This document shows, one piece after another, positions 1 through 6,149 of a stretch of 11,899 nucleotides of DNA. The notes below the pieces were generated by a model, which was given only the letters and a program-made list of their open reading frames with translations, was not told the origin of the DNA and did not search any database. Origin of the DNA: Solirubrobacteraceae bacterium. Lineage in GTDB: Bacteria > Actinomycetota > Thermoleophilia > Solirubrobacterales > Solirubrobacteraceae. The first letter of the stretch is position 1, and each line of letters starts with the position of its first letter. The stretch is taken from assembly GCA_019683665.1 (NCBI GenBank), contig JADGIB010000087.1, positions 1 to 11,899 of the forward strand, in the 5' to 3' direction. The translations under genes were made by a program, and so were the position numbers.

Positions 1-63
1 CCGCCTTCCCACGCCCGCCCCGGTGCGCGACGATCCGGGCAGTCCCCCGACCGGAGGTCAGCG

Positions 64-1299
64 GTGCCCGAGCCCAGCAGGACGTTCGTCATCGTCGGCG
101 GCGGCATGGCCGGCGGCAAGGCCGCCGAGACCCTGCGCGCCGAGGGCTTCGACGGCCGGGTGGTGATCGTCGCCGCCGAGCCGGTCGCGCCCTACGAGCG
201 CCCGCCGCTGTCGAAGGGCTACCTGGCCGGCGCCAGCCCGCGCGAGGAGGCGCTCCTGCAGCCCGAGGCGTGGTGGGCCGAGCACGGGATCGAGCTGCGC
301 ACCGGCCGGCGGGCCACCGCCCTGGACCCGGCGGCGCGCCGCGTCGAGCTCGACGACGGCGCCGAGCTGCGCTACGACCGGCTCCTGCTCGCGACCGGCG
401 CGGTCCCCCGCCGGCCGCCGATCGCCGGCGCCGGCCTCGACGGGGTGCTGACGCTGCGCACGCTGGCCGACAGCGACGCCCTGCGCGAGCGGCTGGCCCG
501 CCCCGGCGCCCGCCTGGCGATCGTCGGCGGCGGCTGGATCGGCTGCGAGGCCGCCGCCGCGGCGCGCGCCCTCGGCGCCGAGGTGACGCTCCTGGAGGCC
601 GCCGCCCAGCCGCTGGCGGGCGTCCTCGGCGCGTCGCTGGGCGCGGTCTTCGCCGACCTGCACCGCGACCACGGCGTCGACGTCCGCACCGGGGTCGCGG
701 TCGACGAGATCGGCGGGCGCGGCCGGGTCGAGCACGTGCGGCTGGCCGACGGCGAGCGGATCGCCTGCGACACGGTCCTGCTCGCGGTCGGCGTCGCGCC
801 CGACACCGCGCTCGCCGAGGCGGCGGGCCTCGCGGTCGACGACGGGATCGTCGTCGACGAGCGACTGGCGGCGAGCGCGCCCGACGTCCTCGCCGCCGGG
901 GACGCCGCCCGCGCCTTCCACCCGCGCTACCGCCGCCACGTGCGCGTCGAGCACTGGTCGACCGCGCTGAACCAGGGCATCGCCGCCGGGCGGCTGCTGC
1001 TCGGCGCCGGCGAGCCGTATGCGCGCCTGCCGTCCTTCTTCTCCGACCAGTACGACCTCGGCCTCGAGTACGTCGGCCTGCACGCGCCCGGCGACCGGCT
1101 CGTCGTGCGCGGCGACGCGGCGGCCCGCCGCCTCGTCGCCGTCTGGCTCGACGGCGGCCGCCGCCCGACCGCGGCCATGCACGTGAACGAGTGGGACGCG
1201 ATCGAGCCGCTGCGCCGCCTCGTCGAGACGGCCGCGCCCGTCGACCCCGAGCGGGTGGCCGACGCGTCGGTGCCGCTCGAGGAGCTGGCCGGGGCATGA
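64..1299 (+). CDS. Ferredoxin-reductase-type NAD(P)H:FAD oxidoreductase
   Basis: A 411-residue flavoprotein of the putidaredoxin/rubredoxin/ferredoxin reductase family, which passes electrons from NAD(P)H through FAD to a small iron-sulfur protein serving a P450 or Rieske oxygenase. Seen: an N-terminal FAD Rossmann motif GGGMAG (residues 12-17), the family signature ERPPLSKGYL near residue 46, a second nucleotide-binding motif GGGWIG (155-160) for NAD(P)H, and the second FAD motif LAAGDAA around 275-281. A C-terminal reductase domain follows. Length is normal for the family. The GTG start at 64 is chosen because GGAGG (53-57) lies 6 bases upstream and the FAD motif begins a few residues later. 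No ferredoxin, P450 or Rieske gene is in the window, so its partner is unknown. It overlaps the next gene by ATGA. Family assignment is firm; the electron acceptor is inference. Confidence 0.93.
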   Translation: MPEPSRTFVIVGGGMAGGKAAETLRAEGFDGRVVIVAAEPVAPYERPPLSKGYLAGASPREEALLQPEAWWAEHGIELRTGRRATALDPAARRVELDDGAELRYDRLLLATGAVPRRPPIAGAGLDGVLTLRTLADSDALRERLARPGARLAIVGGGWIGCEAAAAARALGAEVTLLEAAAQPLAGVLGASLGAVFADLHRDHGVDVRTGVAVDEIGGRGRVEHVRLADGERIACDTVLLAVGVAPDTALAEAAGLAVDDGIVVDERLAASAPDVLAAGDAARAFHPRYRRHVRVEHWSTALNQGIAAGRLLLGAGEPYARLPSFFSDQYDLGLEYVGLHAPGDRLVVRGDAAARRLVAVWLDGGRRPTAAMHVNEWDAIEPLRRLVETAAPVDPERVADASVPLEELAGA

Positions 1300-1493
1300 G
1301 CGACGCCGACCGCCGCCTCGAGGAGCTGCGGGCCGAGGCCCGCTACGCCCGCGAGCGCTACGAGCTCTACAAGGCGCGGGTGTACGGGTCGCGGCCGTCG
1401 TCGCTGACGCGCCTGCGCGAGCTCGAGCGCGCGGCGCTCGCCGCCGAGGAGCGGCTGCGCCACGCGCAGCGCGAGCGGGGCGCGGGCGGGTGA
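1296..1493 (+). CDS. Small, highly charged helical protein (65 aa), coupled to the flavoprotein
   Basis: An ORF of 65 codons whose ATG overlaps the stop of the preceding reductase in an ATGA arrangement, which normally means translational coupling. A purine-rich GAGGAG lies about 11 bases upstream. The product is dominated by Arg, Glu, Leu and Ala, with a Tyr-rich patch (residues ~17-30: RYARERYELYKARVYG) and a Leu/Glu/Arg-rich C-terminal half. It has no Cys, signal peptide or membrane segment. The spacing of Leu, Ala and Tyr looks like one or two amphipathic helices, possibly a short coiled coil. I do not recognise a family. The position suggests an accessory or regulatory subunit of the reductase, but that is inference. 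It stops 7 bases before the stop of the convergent SDR gene. Confidence 0.7.
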   Translation: MSDADRRLEELRAEARYARERYELYKARVYGSRPSSLTRLRELERAALAAEERLRHAQRERGAGG

Positions 1494-1504
1494 GCCCGGC
1501 TCAC
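1490..1504. repeat. Short inverted repeat holding both convergent stop codons
   Basis: GTGAGCC-C-GGCTCAC is a perfect 7-bp inverted repeat around one central base. The left arm contains the TGA of the plus-strand small gene (1491-1493) and the right arm contains the TGA of the minus-strand SDR gene (1501-1503). As RNA it could form only a 6-bp stem with a 3-base loop and has no U tract, so it is at most a weak terminator. It may simply reflect two back-to-back stop codons in GC-rich sequence. Confidence 0.45.
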
Positions 1505-2259
1505 AGGAACTCGCGCCCGCCGTCGACGACGAGCGTCTGGCCGGTGATCATCGCCGCCGCGTCGGTGGCGAGGAAGACCGCGGTGCCGACGACGTCCTCG
1601 GGCTGCAGCGCCCGCTGGATCGCGCCGCGCGCGACCCCGTACGTCTCGGGGTCGTCGACGAGGCCGCGGCCCGCCTCGGTGAGCGTGAACCCGGGGGCGA
1701 TCGCGTTCACGCGGACCCGGTGGGCGCCCAGCTCGCGGGCGAGACCCCGGGTCATCGCCAGCAGCGCCCCCTTCGAGGCGACGTAGTGCGCCCACCGCGG
1801 CGAGCCGCTCAGCGCGGTCGCCGAGGAGACGTTGACGATCGCCGCCCCGCGCGCCTCCCCGGCCGCCCGCAGCGCGGGCGCGCACGCCTTCGCGCACAGC
1901 CACGGGCCGCGGACGTTGACGGCCATGACGCGGTCCCACGCGTCGACGGCGATCTCGTCGAACGGCACCCGCTCGAGGTCGGCGAACACGGCCGCGTTGT
2001 TGACGAGGACGTCGATCGACCCGAACGCGTCGAGCGCGGCCGCGGCCATCGCCGCCGTGCTCGCCTCGTCGGCGACGTCGACCTCGACCGCGATCCCCTC
2101 GCCGCCGATCGCCTCGACCGTCCGCGCCGCCGCGGCCGAGTCGAGGTCGGCGGCGACGACGCGCGCCCCCGCGCGCGAGAACCCGTCGGCGAAGGCCCGG
2201 CCGAGGCCGCCGCCCGCGCCGGTGATGACGACGGTGCGTCCCTCCAGCATCCTGCTCAC
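1501..2259 (-). CDS. SDR-family NAD(P)-dependent oxidoreductase
   Basis: A classical short-chain dehydrogenase/reductase of 252 residues. Seen: cofactor motif TGAGGGLG (13-20), Asp38 at the end of beta-2 (an acidic residue here usually indicates NAD rather than NADP), NNAA (87-90), Asn115, and the catalytic triad Ser146, Tyr159 and Lys163 in YVASK. A typical C-terminal ITGQTLVVDGG follows. The substrate cannot be read from sequence. Lying in the same strand run as the AraC regulator and opposite an eugenol-oxidase-like enzyme, it could oxidise the alcohol product of that enzyme (inference). The start is ambiguous: GTG at 2259 overlaps the stop of a tiny upstream ORF (GTGA), while ATG at 2250 would remove three residues. 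Neither has a strong Shine-Dalgarno sequence. The family call is secure. Confidence 0.93.
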   Translation of the reverse strand: MSRMLEGRTVVITGAGGGLGRAFADGFSRAGARVVAADLDSAAAARTVEAIGGEGIAVEVDVADEASTAAMAAAALDAFGSIDVLVNNAAVFADLERVPFDEIAVDAWDRVMAVNVRGPWLCAKACAPALRAAGEARGAAIVNVSSATALSGSPRWAHYVASKGALLAMTRGLARELGAHRVRVNAIAPGFTLTEAGRGLVDDPETYGVARGAIQRALQPEDVVGTAVFLATDAAAMITGQTLVVDGGREFL

Positions 2260-2324
2260 AGCCCCAGGGGCATCGTCTCGTGCTCCAGGGACTCGTCGAG
2301 CCCGGGGCGCGACGGCTCGCTCAC
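2256..2324 (-). CDS. Possible 22-residue peptide gene overlapping both neighbours
   Basis: Between the HD-protein gene and the SDR gene there are 22 codons plus a stop, beginning with GTG at 2324-2322. That GTG overlaps the HD-protein TGA by GTGA, and the ORF's own TGA (2258-2256) overlaps the SDR GTG by the same GTGA pattern. The peptide starts MSEPSRPGLDES and ends TMPLGL. It is acidic in the middle and has no Cys. Every sense codon ends in G or C, as expected of coding DNA here but also of the general composition. It could be a real coupled miniprotein, a ribosome-handoff leader that couples SDR translation to the HD gene, or chance. I recognise no homologue. Confidence 0.35.
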   Translation of the reverse strand: MSEPSRPGLDESLEHETMPLGL

Positions 2325-2935
2325 GACGACACCGCGTCCCGGTCGCCGAGCAGGTCGAAGCGCAGCACCCGCCGGGTGTGCGCGAGCTCGGCCCGCGCGA
2401 TCTCGCGGGCCGCCTCGGTGAACAGCCGGCGCTCGATCTGCGGCTCGGTGCGGTCGACGTAGACGCCGGGCGTGACCCCGAACCAGTCGCAGGCGATCGC
2501 CGTGCCGGTGATCGAGAAGCGCCACAGGGCGTCGGCGTCCTTGACGAGCTCGTCGTTGCGCGACAGCGCCTCGGTGCGCGTGTCGTGGCCGGCGATGATC
2601 TCGACGACCTCGTCGCGGACCGCGGGCGGCCAGCCGGTCGCGTCGAGGATCTCGGCGGCGATCCGCGCGCCCTCGCGCTCGTGGGCGATCCGCACCTCGG
2701 ACTCCATCATCGCGGGGCCGAACGCCTCGGCGTAGATCGCCTCCTCGTCGACGACCGCCCAGCCGTTGTCGTGCAGGAGCACGGCGAGCAGGACGACGTC
2801 GCGGTCGGCCTCGGGATGGCGCTCGAGCAGGCGCTCGGCGTAGTCGAAGGCCATCGGCACGTGGATGTCGTTCTTGCGCGCGCGCAGGTACGGCCGGGCG
2901 GCCGCCCACACGGCGTCGTATGTCTCCTCTCCCAT
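2321..2935 (-). CDS. HD-domain metalloprotein
   Basis: A 204-residue HD-superfamily protein. Seen: His25, the paired His55-Asp56 (LLHDNGW), His85, His117 (IIAGHD) and Asp133 or Asp135 (VKDADALWRF). The pattern H...HD...H...H...D can hold a two-metal centre. Most such proteins are phosphohydrolases. A minority, the MIOX/PhnZ type, are diiron oxygenases, and sequence alone does not decide here. DADALWRF looks more like the phosphohydrolase version. The ATG at 2935 has no clear Shine-Dalgarno upstream. The purine run GGAGAGGAG forms codons 2-4 and could instead serve the GTG at codon 9, so the true N-terminus is uncertain by eight residues. It lies 53 bases downstream of the AraC gene on the same strand, and its stop overlaps the 22-codon ORF, so it probably belongs to one transcript with AraC and SDR. 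Confidence 0.85.
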   Translation of the reverse strand: MGEETYDAVWAAARPYLRARKNDIHVPMAFDYAERLLERHPEADRDVVLLAVLLHDNGWAVVDEEAIYAEAFGPAMMESEVRIAHEREGARIAAEILDATGWPPAVRDEVVEIIAGHDTRTEALSRNDELVKDADALWRFSITGTAIACDWFGVTPGVYVDRTEPQIERRLFTEAAREIARAELAHTRRVLRFDLLGDRDAVSS

Positions 2936-2988
2936 TGGCCGGGATGGTGACGGCTCCGCGGCCGCCGTCAACGCGCGACCGCCCACGG

Positions 2989-3981
2989 TCAGCGGGCGCG
3001 GCGCAGCGTCGCCGCCGGGGCGACCCCGTAGCGGGCGCGGTAGTGCGCGGCGAAGCGGCCGGCGTTCAGCCAGCCCCAGCGGGCGGCGACCTCGGCGACG
3101 GTCGTCGTCGCCGGGTCGGCGTCGAGCAGCTCGCGGTGGGCGGCGCGCAGGCGCACCTGGCGCAGGTACTCGGTCGGCGACAGCCCCAGCGCGCGGCGGA
3201 ACGCCTGCTGGAGCGCGCGGACGCCCACCCCGGCCTCGGCGGCGATGTCGGCGACGGTCAGCGGCCGGTCGGCGTTGGCGTCGATGAACGCCCGCGCGCG
3301 GCGGACCGCGGCCGGGCCGGCCGCCGGCCCGGGGGCGTCGAGCTCGTCGCGGTGGCGGTGGCGGGCGCTGAGCAGCAGCCCGGTGAGGATCGCGTGGACG
3401 AGCGGCGCGGCGACGAGCGGCCGGCGCACGAGCGCGCGCTCGTCCCCGAACCCGCCGGCCATCGCCTCCAGCAGCGCCCGCCACTCGGCGCCCGGGCCGC
3501 GGGCGACGTCGAGGCCGAGCGCGAAGTCGATCGGCCCGGCGACCGGCCGGTCCAGCAGCCGCTCCAGCTCGTGCTCGAGGACCCGCCGCGGGATCTTCAG
3601 GCCCAGCAGCGGCGCCGGCGTGCGCCAGCCGGTGAACCCGGTCGGGCGGTCCGGGCGGTAGACCATCGCGACGTCGGCGGTGGCGACGATCCGCTCGTCG
3701 CCGCAGCGCGCCTCCATCACCCCGCCGCTGAGGAGGTTCACCTGGTAGGCGGTCTCGAACGCGGGCGCGTCGAGGCGGACCTCGGTGTCGTAGCGCAGCC
3801 AGCCGACGGTCAGCGGCCCGAGCGCGCCGGCCTCGAGCGTCATCGCGAACGCGCGCGCGTCGCCGCGGATCGCGACCTCGTGCGGGTGGTAGACGCGCGT
3901 GCCGATCACGCGCGCCTCGTCGGGGTCGGCGCAGCGGACCGACACCTCGCGCGGCGGGCGGCGGGGCGGGGCCTTCACCAT
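2989..3981 (-). CDS. AraC-family transcriptional regulator
   Basis: A 330-residue regulator with an N-terminal ligand-sensing region (roughly residues 1-210, resembling the AraC-binding-like domain of aromatic-pathway activators) and a C-terminal double helix-turn-helix. The DNA-binding part shows LTVADIAAEAGVGVRALQQ, then FRRALGLSPTEYLRQVRL and AEVAARWGWLNAGRFAAHYR, the typical AraC/XylS layout, ending RYGVAPAATLRR. The ATG at 3981 is chosen because GAGGAGAGAG lies just upstream (about 3984-3993). The reading frame stays open to 4041, but that part lies in the intergenic region. It is divergent from the flavin oxidase gene (129-bp gap) and is the likely activator of that gene and perhaps of its own HD-SDR run. 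The inducer is presumably a phenolic substrate (inference). Confidence 0.93.
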   Translation of the reverse strand: MVKAPPRRPPREVSVRCADPDEARVIGTRVYHPHEVAIRGDARAFAMTLEAGALGPLTVGWLRYDTEVRLDAPAFETAYQVNLLSGGVMEARCGDERIVATADVAMVYRPDRPTGFTGWRTPAPLLGLKIPRRVLEHELERLLDRPVAGPIDFALGLDVARGPGAEWRALLEAMAGGFGDERALVRRPLVAAPLVHAILTGLLLSARHRHRDELDAPGPAAGPAAVRRARAFIDANADRPLTVADIAAEAGVGVRALQQAFRRALGLSPTEYLRQVRLRAAHRELLDADPATTTVAEVAARWGWLNAGRFAAHYRARYGVAPAATLRRAR

Positions 3982-4008
3982 CACTCTCTCCTCGGGCGCG
4001 AGCCTATC

Positions 4009-4047
4009 CGCTTCGCGAAGCGCCCCGTCCGGTTCGCGCACCCGCCC
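4009..4047. promoter_or_regulatory. Candidate AraC operator: palindrome plus 21-bp-spaced direct repeat
   Basis: In the 129-bp gap between the divergent AraC and oxidase genes, CGCTTCGCGAAGCG (4009-4022) is a perfect 14-bp palindrome. Its TTCGCG core (4012-4017) recurs at 4033-4038, exactly 21 bp away. Comparing 4009-4026 with 4030-4047 position by position, 13 of 18 bases agree. AraC/XylS-family proteins commonly bind direct repeats about 21 bp (two helical turns) apart. The position next to its own regulator gene supports an operator. No convincing -35/-10 pair was found for either gene. GC-rich sequence produces short palindromes easily, so this is a candidate only. Confidence 0.45.
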
Positions 4048-4110
4048 CTTGCGCGCGGCGGCCCGCGGCGCTGTCCTGAGGGCGACGAGCCATCACGAGG
4101 AGGAGAGCGA

Positions 4111-5706
4111 ATGGCCCCGATCCTGGCCCCCGGCGTGTCCGAGCGCGACTTCGAGCGCGCCCTCGACCGCTTCCGCGCGGTCGTCGGCGACGAGTTCGTC
4201 CTGACCGGCGACGAGGCGCTCGAGCCGTACCGCGACCCGTATCCGATCGCCGGCCGCGAGCGGTTCGCGGCGGCGGCCGCGGTGTGCCCCGAGACGCCCG
4301 AGCAGGTCCAGGAGATCGTGCGGATCGCCAACGAGACGGGCGTGCCGCTGTCGCCGGTCTCGACCGGGCGCAACCTCGGCTACGGCGGCGGCGCCCCGCG
4401 CCTGAGCGGGGCGGTCGTCGTCGACACCGGCCGGCGGATGAAGCGGATCCTCGAGGTCGACGAGCGCCTCGCCTACGCGCTCGTCGAGCCGGGCGTCACG
4501 TACTTCGACCTCTACGAGCACCTGCAGGCCAACGGCATCAAGCTGTGGATCGACTGCCCGGACCTCGGCTGGGGCAGCGTCGTCGGCAACACGCTCGACC
4601 GCGGCGTCGGCTACACGCCGTACGGCGACCACTTCATGTGGCAGACCGGCATGGAGGTCGTGCTCCCCGACGGCGACATCGTCCGCACCGGGATGGGCGC
4701 GGTGCCGGGCAGCAACACGTGGCAGCTGTTCCCGTACGGCTTCGGCCCCTACCCGGACGGCCTGTTCACGCAGTCGAACTTCGGGATCGTCACGAAGATG
4801 GGCATCGCGCTCATGCCCGAGCCGCCCGGCTACCGGCCGTACATGATCACGTTCGAGCGCGAGTCCGACCTCGAGCAGATCGTCGACATCATCCTGCCGC
4901 TGCGCATCAACATGGCGCCGCTGCAGAACGCCCCGGTGCTGCGCAACATCGTCCTCGACGCCGGCGTCGTCTCCAAGCGCGACGAGTGGCACGACGGCGA
5001 CGGCCCGCTGCCCGACGAGGCGATCGAGCGGATGAAGCGCGAGCTCGGGCTCGGCTACTGGAACTTCTACGGCGCCCTCTACGGCCCGGAGCCGATCATG
5101 GACATGTACTGGGGGATCATCAAGGAGGCCTTCGGGCAGATCCCCGGCGCCCGCTTCTTCACGCCGGAGGACCGCGCCGGCGAGGACGACCGCGGCGGCC
5201 ACATCCTCCGCGACCGGGCGAACATCGCCCGCGGCGTCCCCAGCCTCGAGGAGCTCAAGCTCCTGGAGTGGATCCCCAACGGCGCGCACATCGGCTTCTC
5301 GCCGATCTCGGCGCCCGACGGGGCCGACGCGATGCGCCAGTACACGATGGTCCGCGACCGCTGCCGCGAGTACCGCAAGGACTACGCGGCCCAGATCGTC
5401 GTCGGGCTGCGGGAGATGCACCACATCTGCCTGTTCCTCTACGACAAGACCGACGCGGCGCAGCGCGAGGAGACGTTCGAGCTGACGCGGCTGCTCGTGC
5501 GCGAGGCGGCCGAGGCCGGCTACGGCGAGTACCGCACGCACCTGGGCCTCATGGACGACGTCATGGCGACGTTCGGCTGGAACGACGGCGCGCTGCGGCG
5601 CCTGCACGAGCGGATCAAGGACGCGCTCGACCCGAACGGGATCATGGCCCCGGGCAAGTCGGGGATCTGGGGCCGGCGCTGGCGCGACCGGGCGGCCGAG
5701 CTGTGA
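4111..5706 (+). CDS. Vanillyl-alcohol/eugenol-oxidase-type FAD-linked 4-alkylphenol oxidase
   Basis: A 531-residue flavoprotein of the VAO/4-cresol-dehydrogenase family, which oxidises para-substituted phenols (e.g. vanillyl alcohol, eugenol, 4-alkylphenols) through a quinone methide. Seen: FAD-binding segment STGRNLGYGGGAPR (84-97) with Tyr91; PDLGWGSVVGN with Asp151; RGVGYTPYGDH with Tyr168; NGAH with His393 at the place of the FAD-linking His422 of fungal VAO; EYR with Tyr474 and Arg475; and a C-terminal DPNGIMAPGKSGIW. From memory, Tyr108, Asp170, Tyr187, Tyr503 and Arg504 of VAO are matched. Gln428 and Gly395 resemble bacterial eugenol oxidase (EUGO). His393 argues for a histidyl-FAD oxidase rather than tyrosyl-FAD PchF, and no cytochrome subunit is adjacent. 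No signal peptide or C-terminal peroxisomal-type tail is present. GAGGAGGAGAG (4097-4107) precedes the ATG. The exact substrate is inference. Confidence 0.94.
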   Translation: MAPILAPGVSERDFERALDRFRAVVGDEFVLTGDEALEPYRDPYPIAGRERFAAAAAVCPETPEQVQEIVRIANETGVPLSPVSTGRNLGYGGGAPRLSGAVVVDTGRRMKRILEVDERLAYALVEPGVTYFDLYEHLQANGIKLWIDCPDLGWGSVVGNTLDRGVGYTPYGDHFMWQTGMEVVLPDGDIVRTGMGAVPGSNTWQLFPYGFGPYPDGLFTQSNFGIVTKMGIALMPEPPGYRPYMITFERESDLEQIVDIILPLRINMAPLQNAPVLRNIVLDAGVVSKRDEWHDGDGPLPDEAIERMKRELGLGYWNFYGALYGPEPIMDMYWGIIKEAFGQIPGARFFTPEDRAGEDDRGGHILRDRANIARGVPSLEELKLLEWIPNGAHIGFSPISAPDGADAMRQYTMVRDRCREYRKDYAAQIVVGLREMHHICLFLYDKTDAAQREETFELTRLLVREAAEAGYGEYRTHLGLMDDVMATFGWNDGALRRLHERIKDALDPNGIMAPGKSGIWGRRWRDRAAEL

Positions 5707-5711
5707 CGGCG

Positions 5712-5753
5712 GTCCGGCCCCGGCCCTACTCCAGCAGGGGGCCGGGGTCGGAC
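5712..5753. terminator. Strong GC hairpin between convergent genes
   Basis: Bases 5712-5726 pair with 5739-5753 in a 15-bp stem (14 Watson-Crick pairs and one G-U when read as plus-strand RNA), with a 12-base loop. It begins 5 bases after the oxidase stop and includes the last codons and stop of the convergent DUF2237 gene. Neither side has a U tract. Placement between two gene ends suggests a bidirectional terminator of the U-less kind often proposed in actinobacteria. Confidence 0.6.
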
Positions 5754-6118
5754 GGCACGTCGACGGCCAGCTGCTGGAGCGCCTCGAGCGGGACGACGTC
5801 GAGCGCCCGCTCGTGGGTGGCGGCGAGGACGACGAAGGCCGGGCAGCCGGCCTCGTAGGCGGCCAGCCAGTTGCGGGCGGTGACGCACCAGCGGTCGCCG
5901 GGCTTCAGGCCCGGGAAGCGGAAGTGCGGGATCGGGGTCGTGAGGTCGTTGCCGATCGAGCGCTGGTGCTCGAGGAACTCGGCGGTCACGACCGCGCAGA
6001 TCGTGTGGCTGCCGAGGTCCTCGGGCCCGGTGTGGCAGCACCCGTCGCGGTAGAAGCCGGTGACGGGGTCGGTCCCGCACGGCTCCAGCTCCCCTCCCAG
6101 GACGTTGCGCGCGCTCAC
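5726..6118 (-). CDS. DUF2237 family protein
   Basis: A 130-residue protein of the DUF2237 family, whose function is not established. Seen: the family opening NVLGGELEPCGTDPVTGFYRDG (residues 5-26, with Cys14), the Cys27-Cys28-His29 cluster, GSHTICAVVT (Cys41), HFRFPGLKPGDRWCVTARNW and a C-terminal CPAFVVLAATHERAL. The many Cys/His residues suggest a metal or redox role, but that is inference. The GTG at 6118 is the only sensible start before the conserved opening. It has no Shine-Dalgarno. A -10-like GATACT (6131-6126 on the minus strand) sits 7 bases upstream of the GTG, so a leaderless transcript is plausible. It diverges from the hydrolase gene across 31 bp, and its 3' end lies inside the 5712-5753 hairpin. 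Confidence 0.9.
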   Translation of the reverse strand: MSARNVLGGELEPCGTDPVTGFYRDGCCHTGPEDLGSHTICAVVTAEFLEHQRSIGNDLTTPIPHFRFPGLKPGDRWCVTARNWLAAYEAGCPAFVVLAATHERALDVVPLEALQQLAVDVPSDPGPLLE

Positions 6119-6149
6119 GCGCGGAAGTATCGCGTGCGAGCATCCGTCC

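Noticed and set aside
2936..3484. N-terminal extension of the HD-protein frame to 3484
   Set aside because: It overlaps the AraC helix-turn-helix coding region in another frame and is Arg/Ala/Pro-rich shadow sequence. The HD fold is complete from ATG 2935.
3982..4041. Earlier start for the AraC gene
   Set aside because: The extra residues resemble nothing, a good GAGGAGAGAG lies directly before ATG 3981, and the extension would consume the likely operator region.
4111..5706. Calling the oxidase 4-cresol dehydrogenase (PchF)
   Set aside because: The FAD-linking position carries His393 rather than the Tyr of PchF, and no cytochrome subunit gene is nearby, so the VAO/eugenol-oxidase branch fits better.
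6060..6149. In-frame N-terminal extension of the alpha/beta hydrolase from ATG 6060
   Set aside because: It would overlap the start of the divergent DUF2237 gene, the extra residues look like antisense translation, and family homology begins right after GTG 6150.
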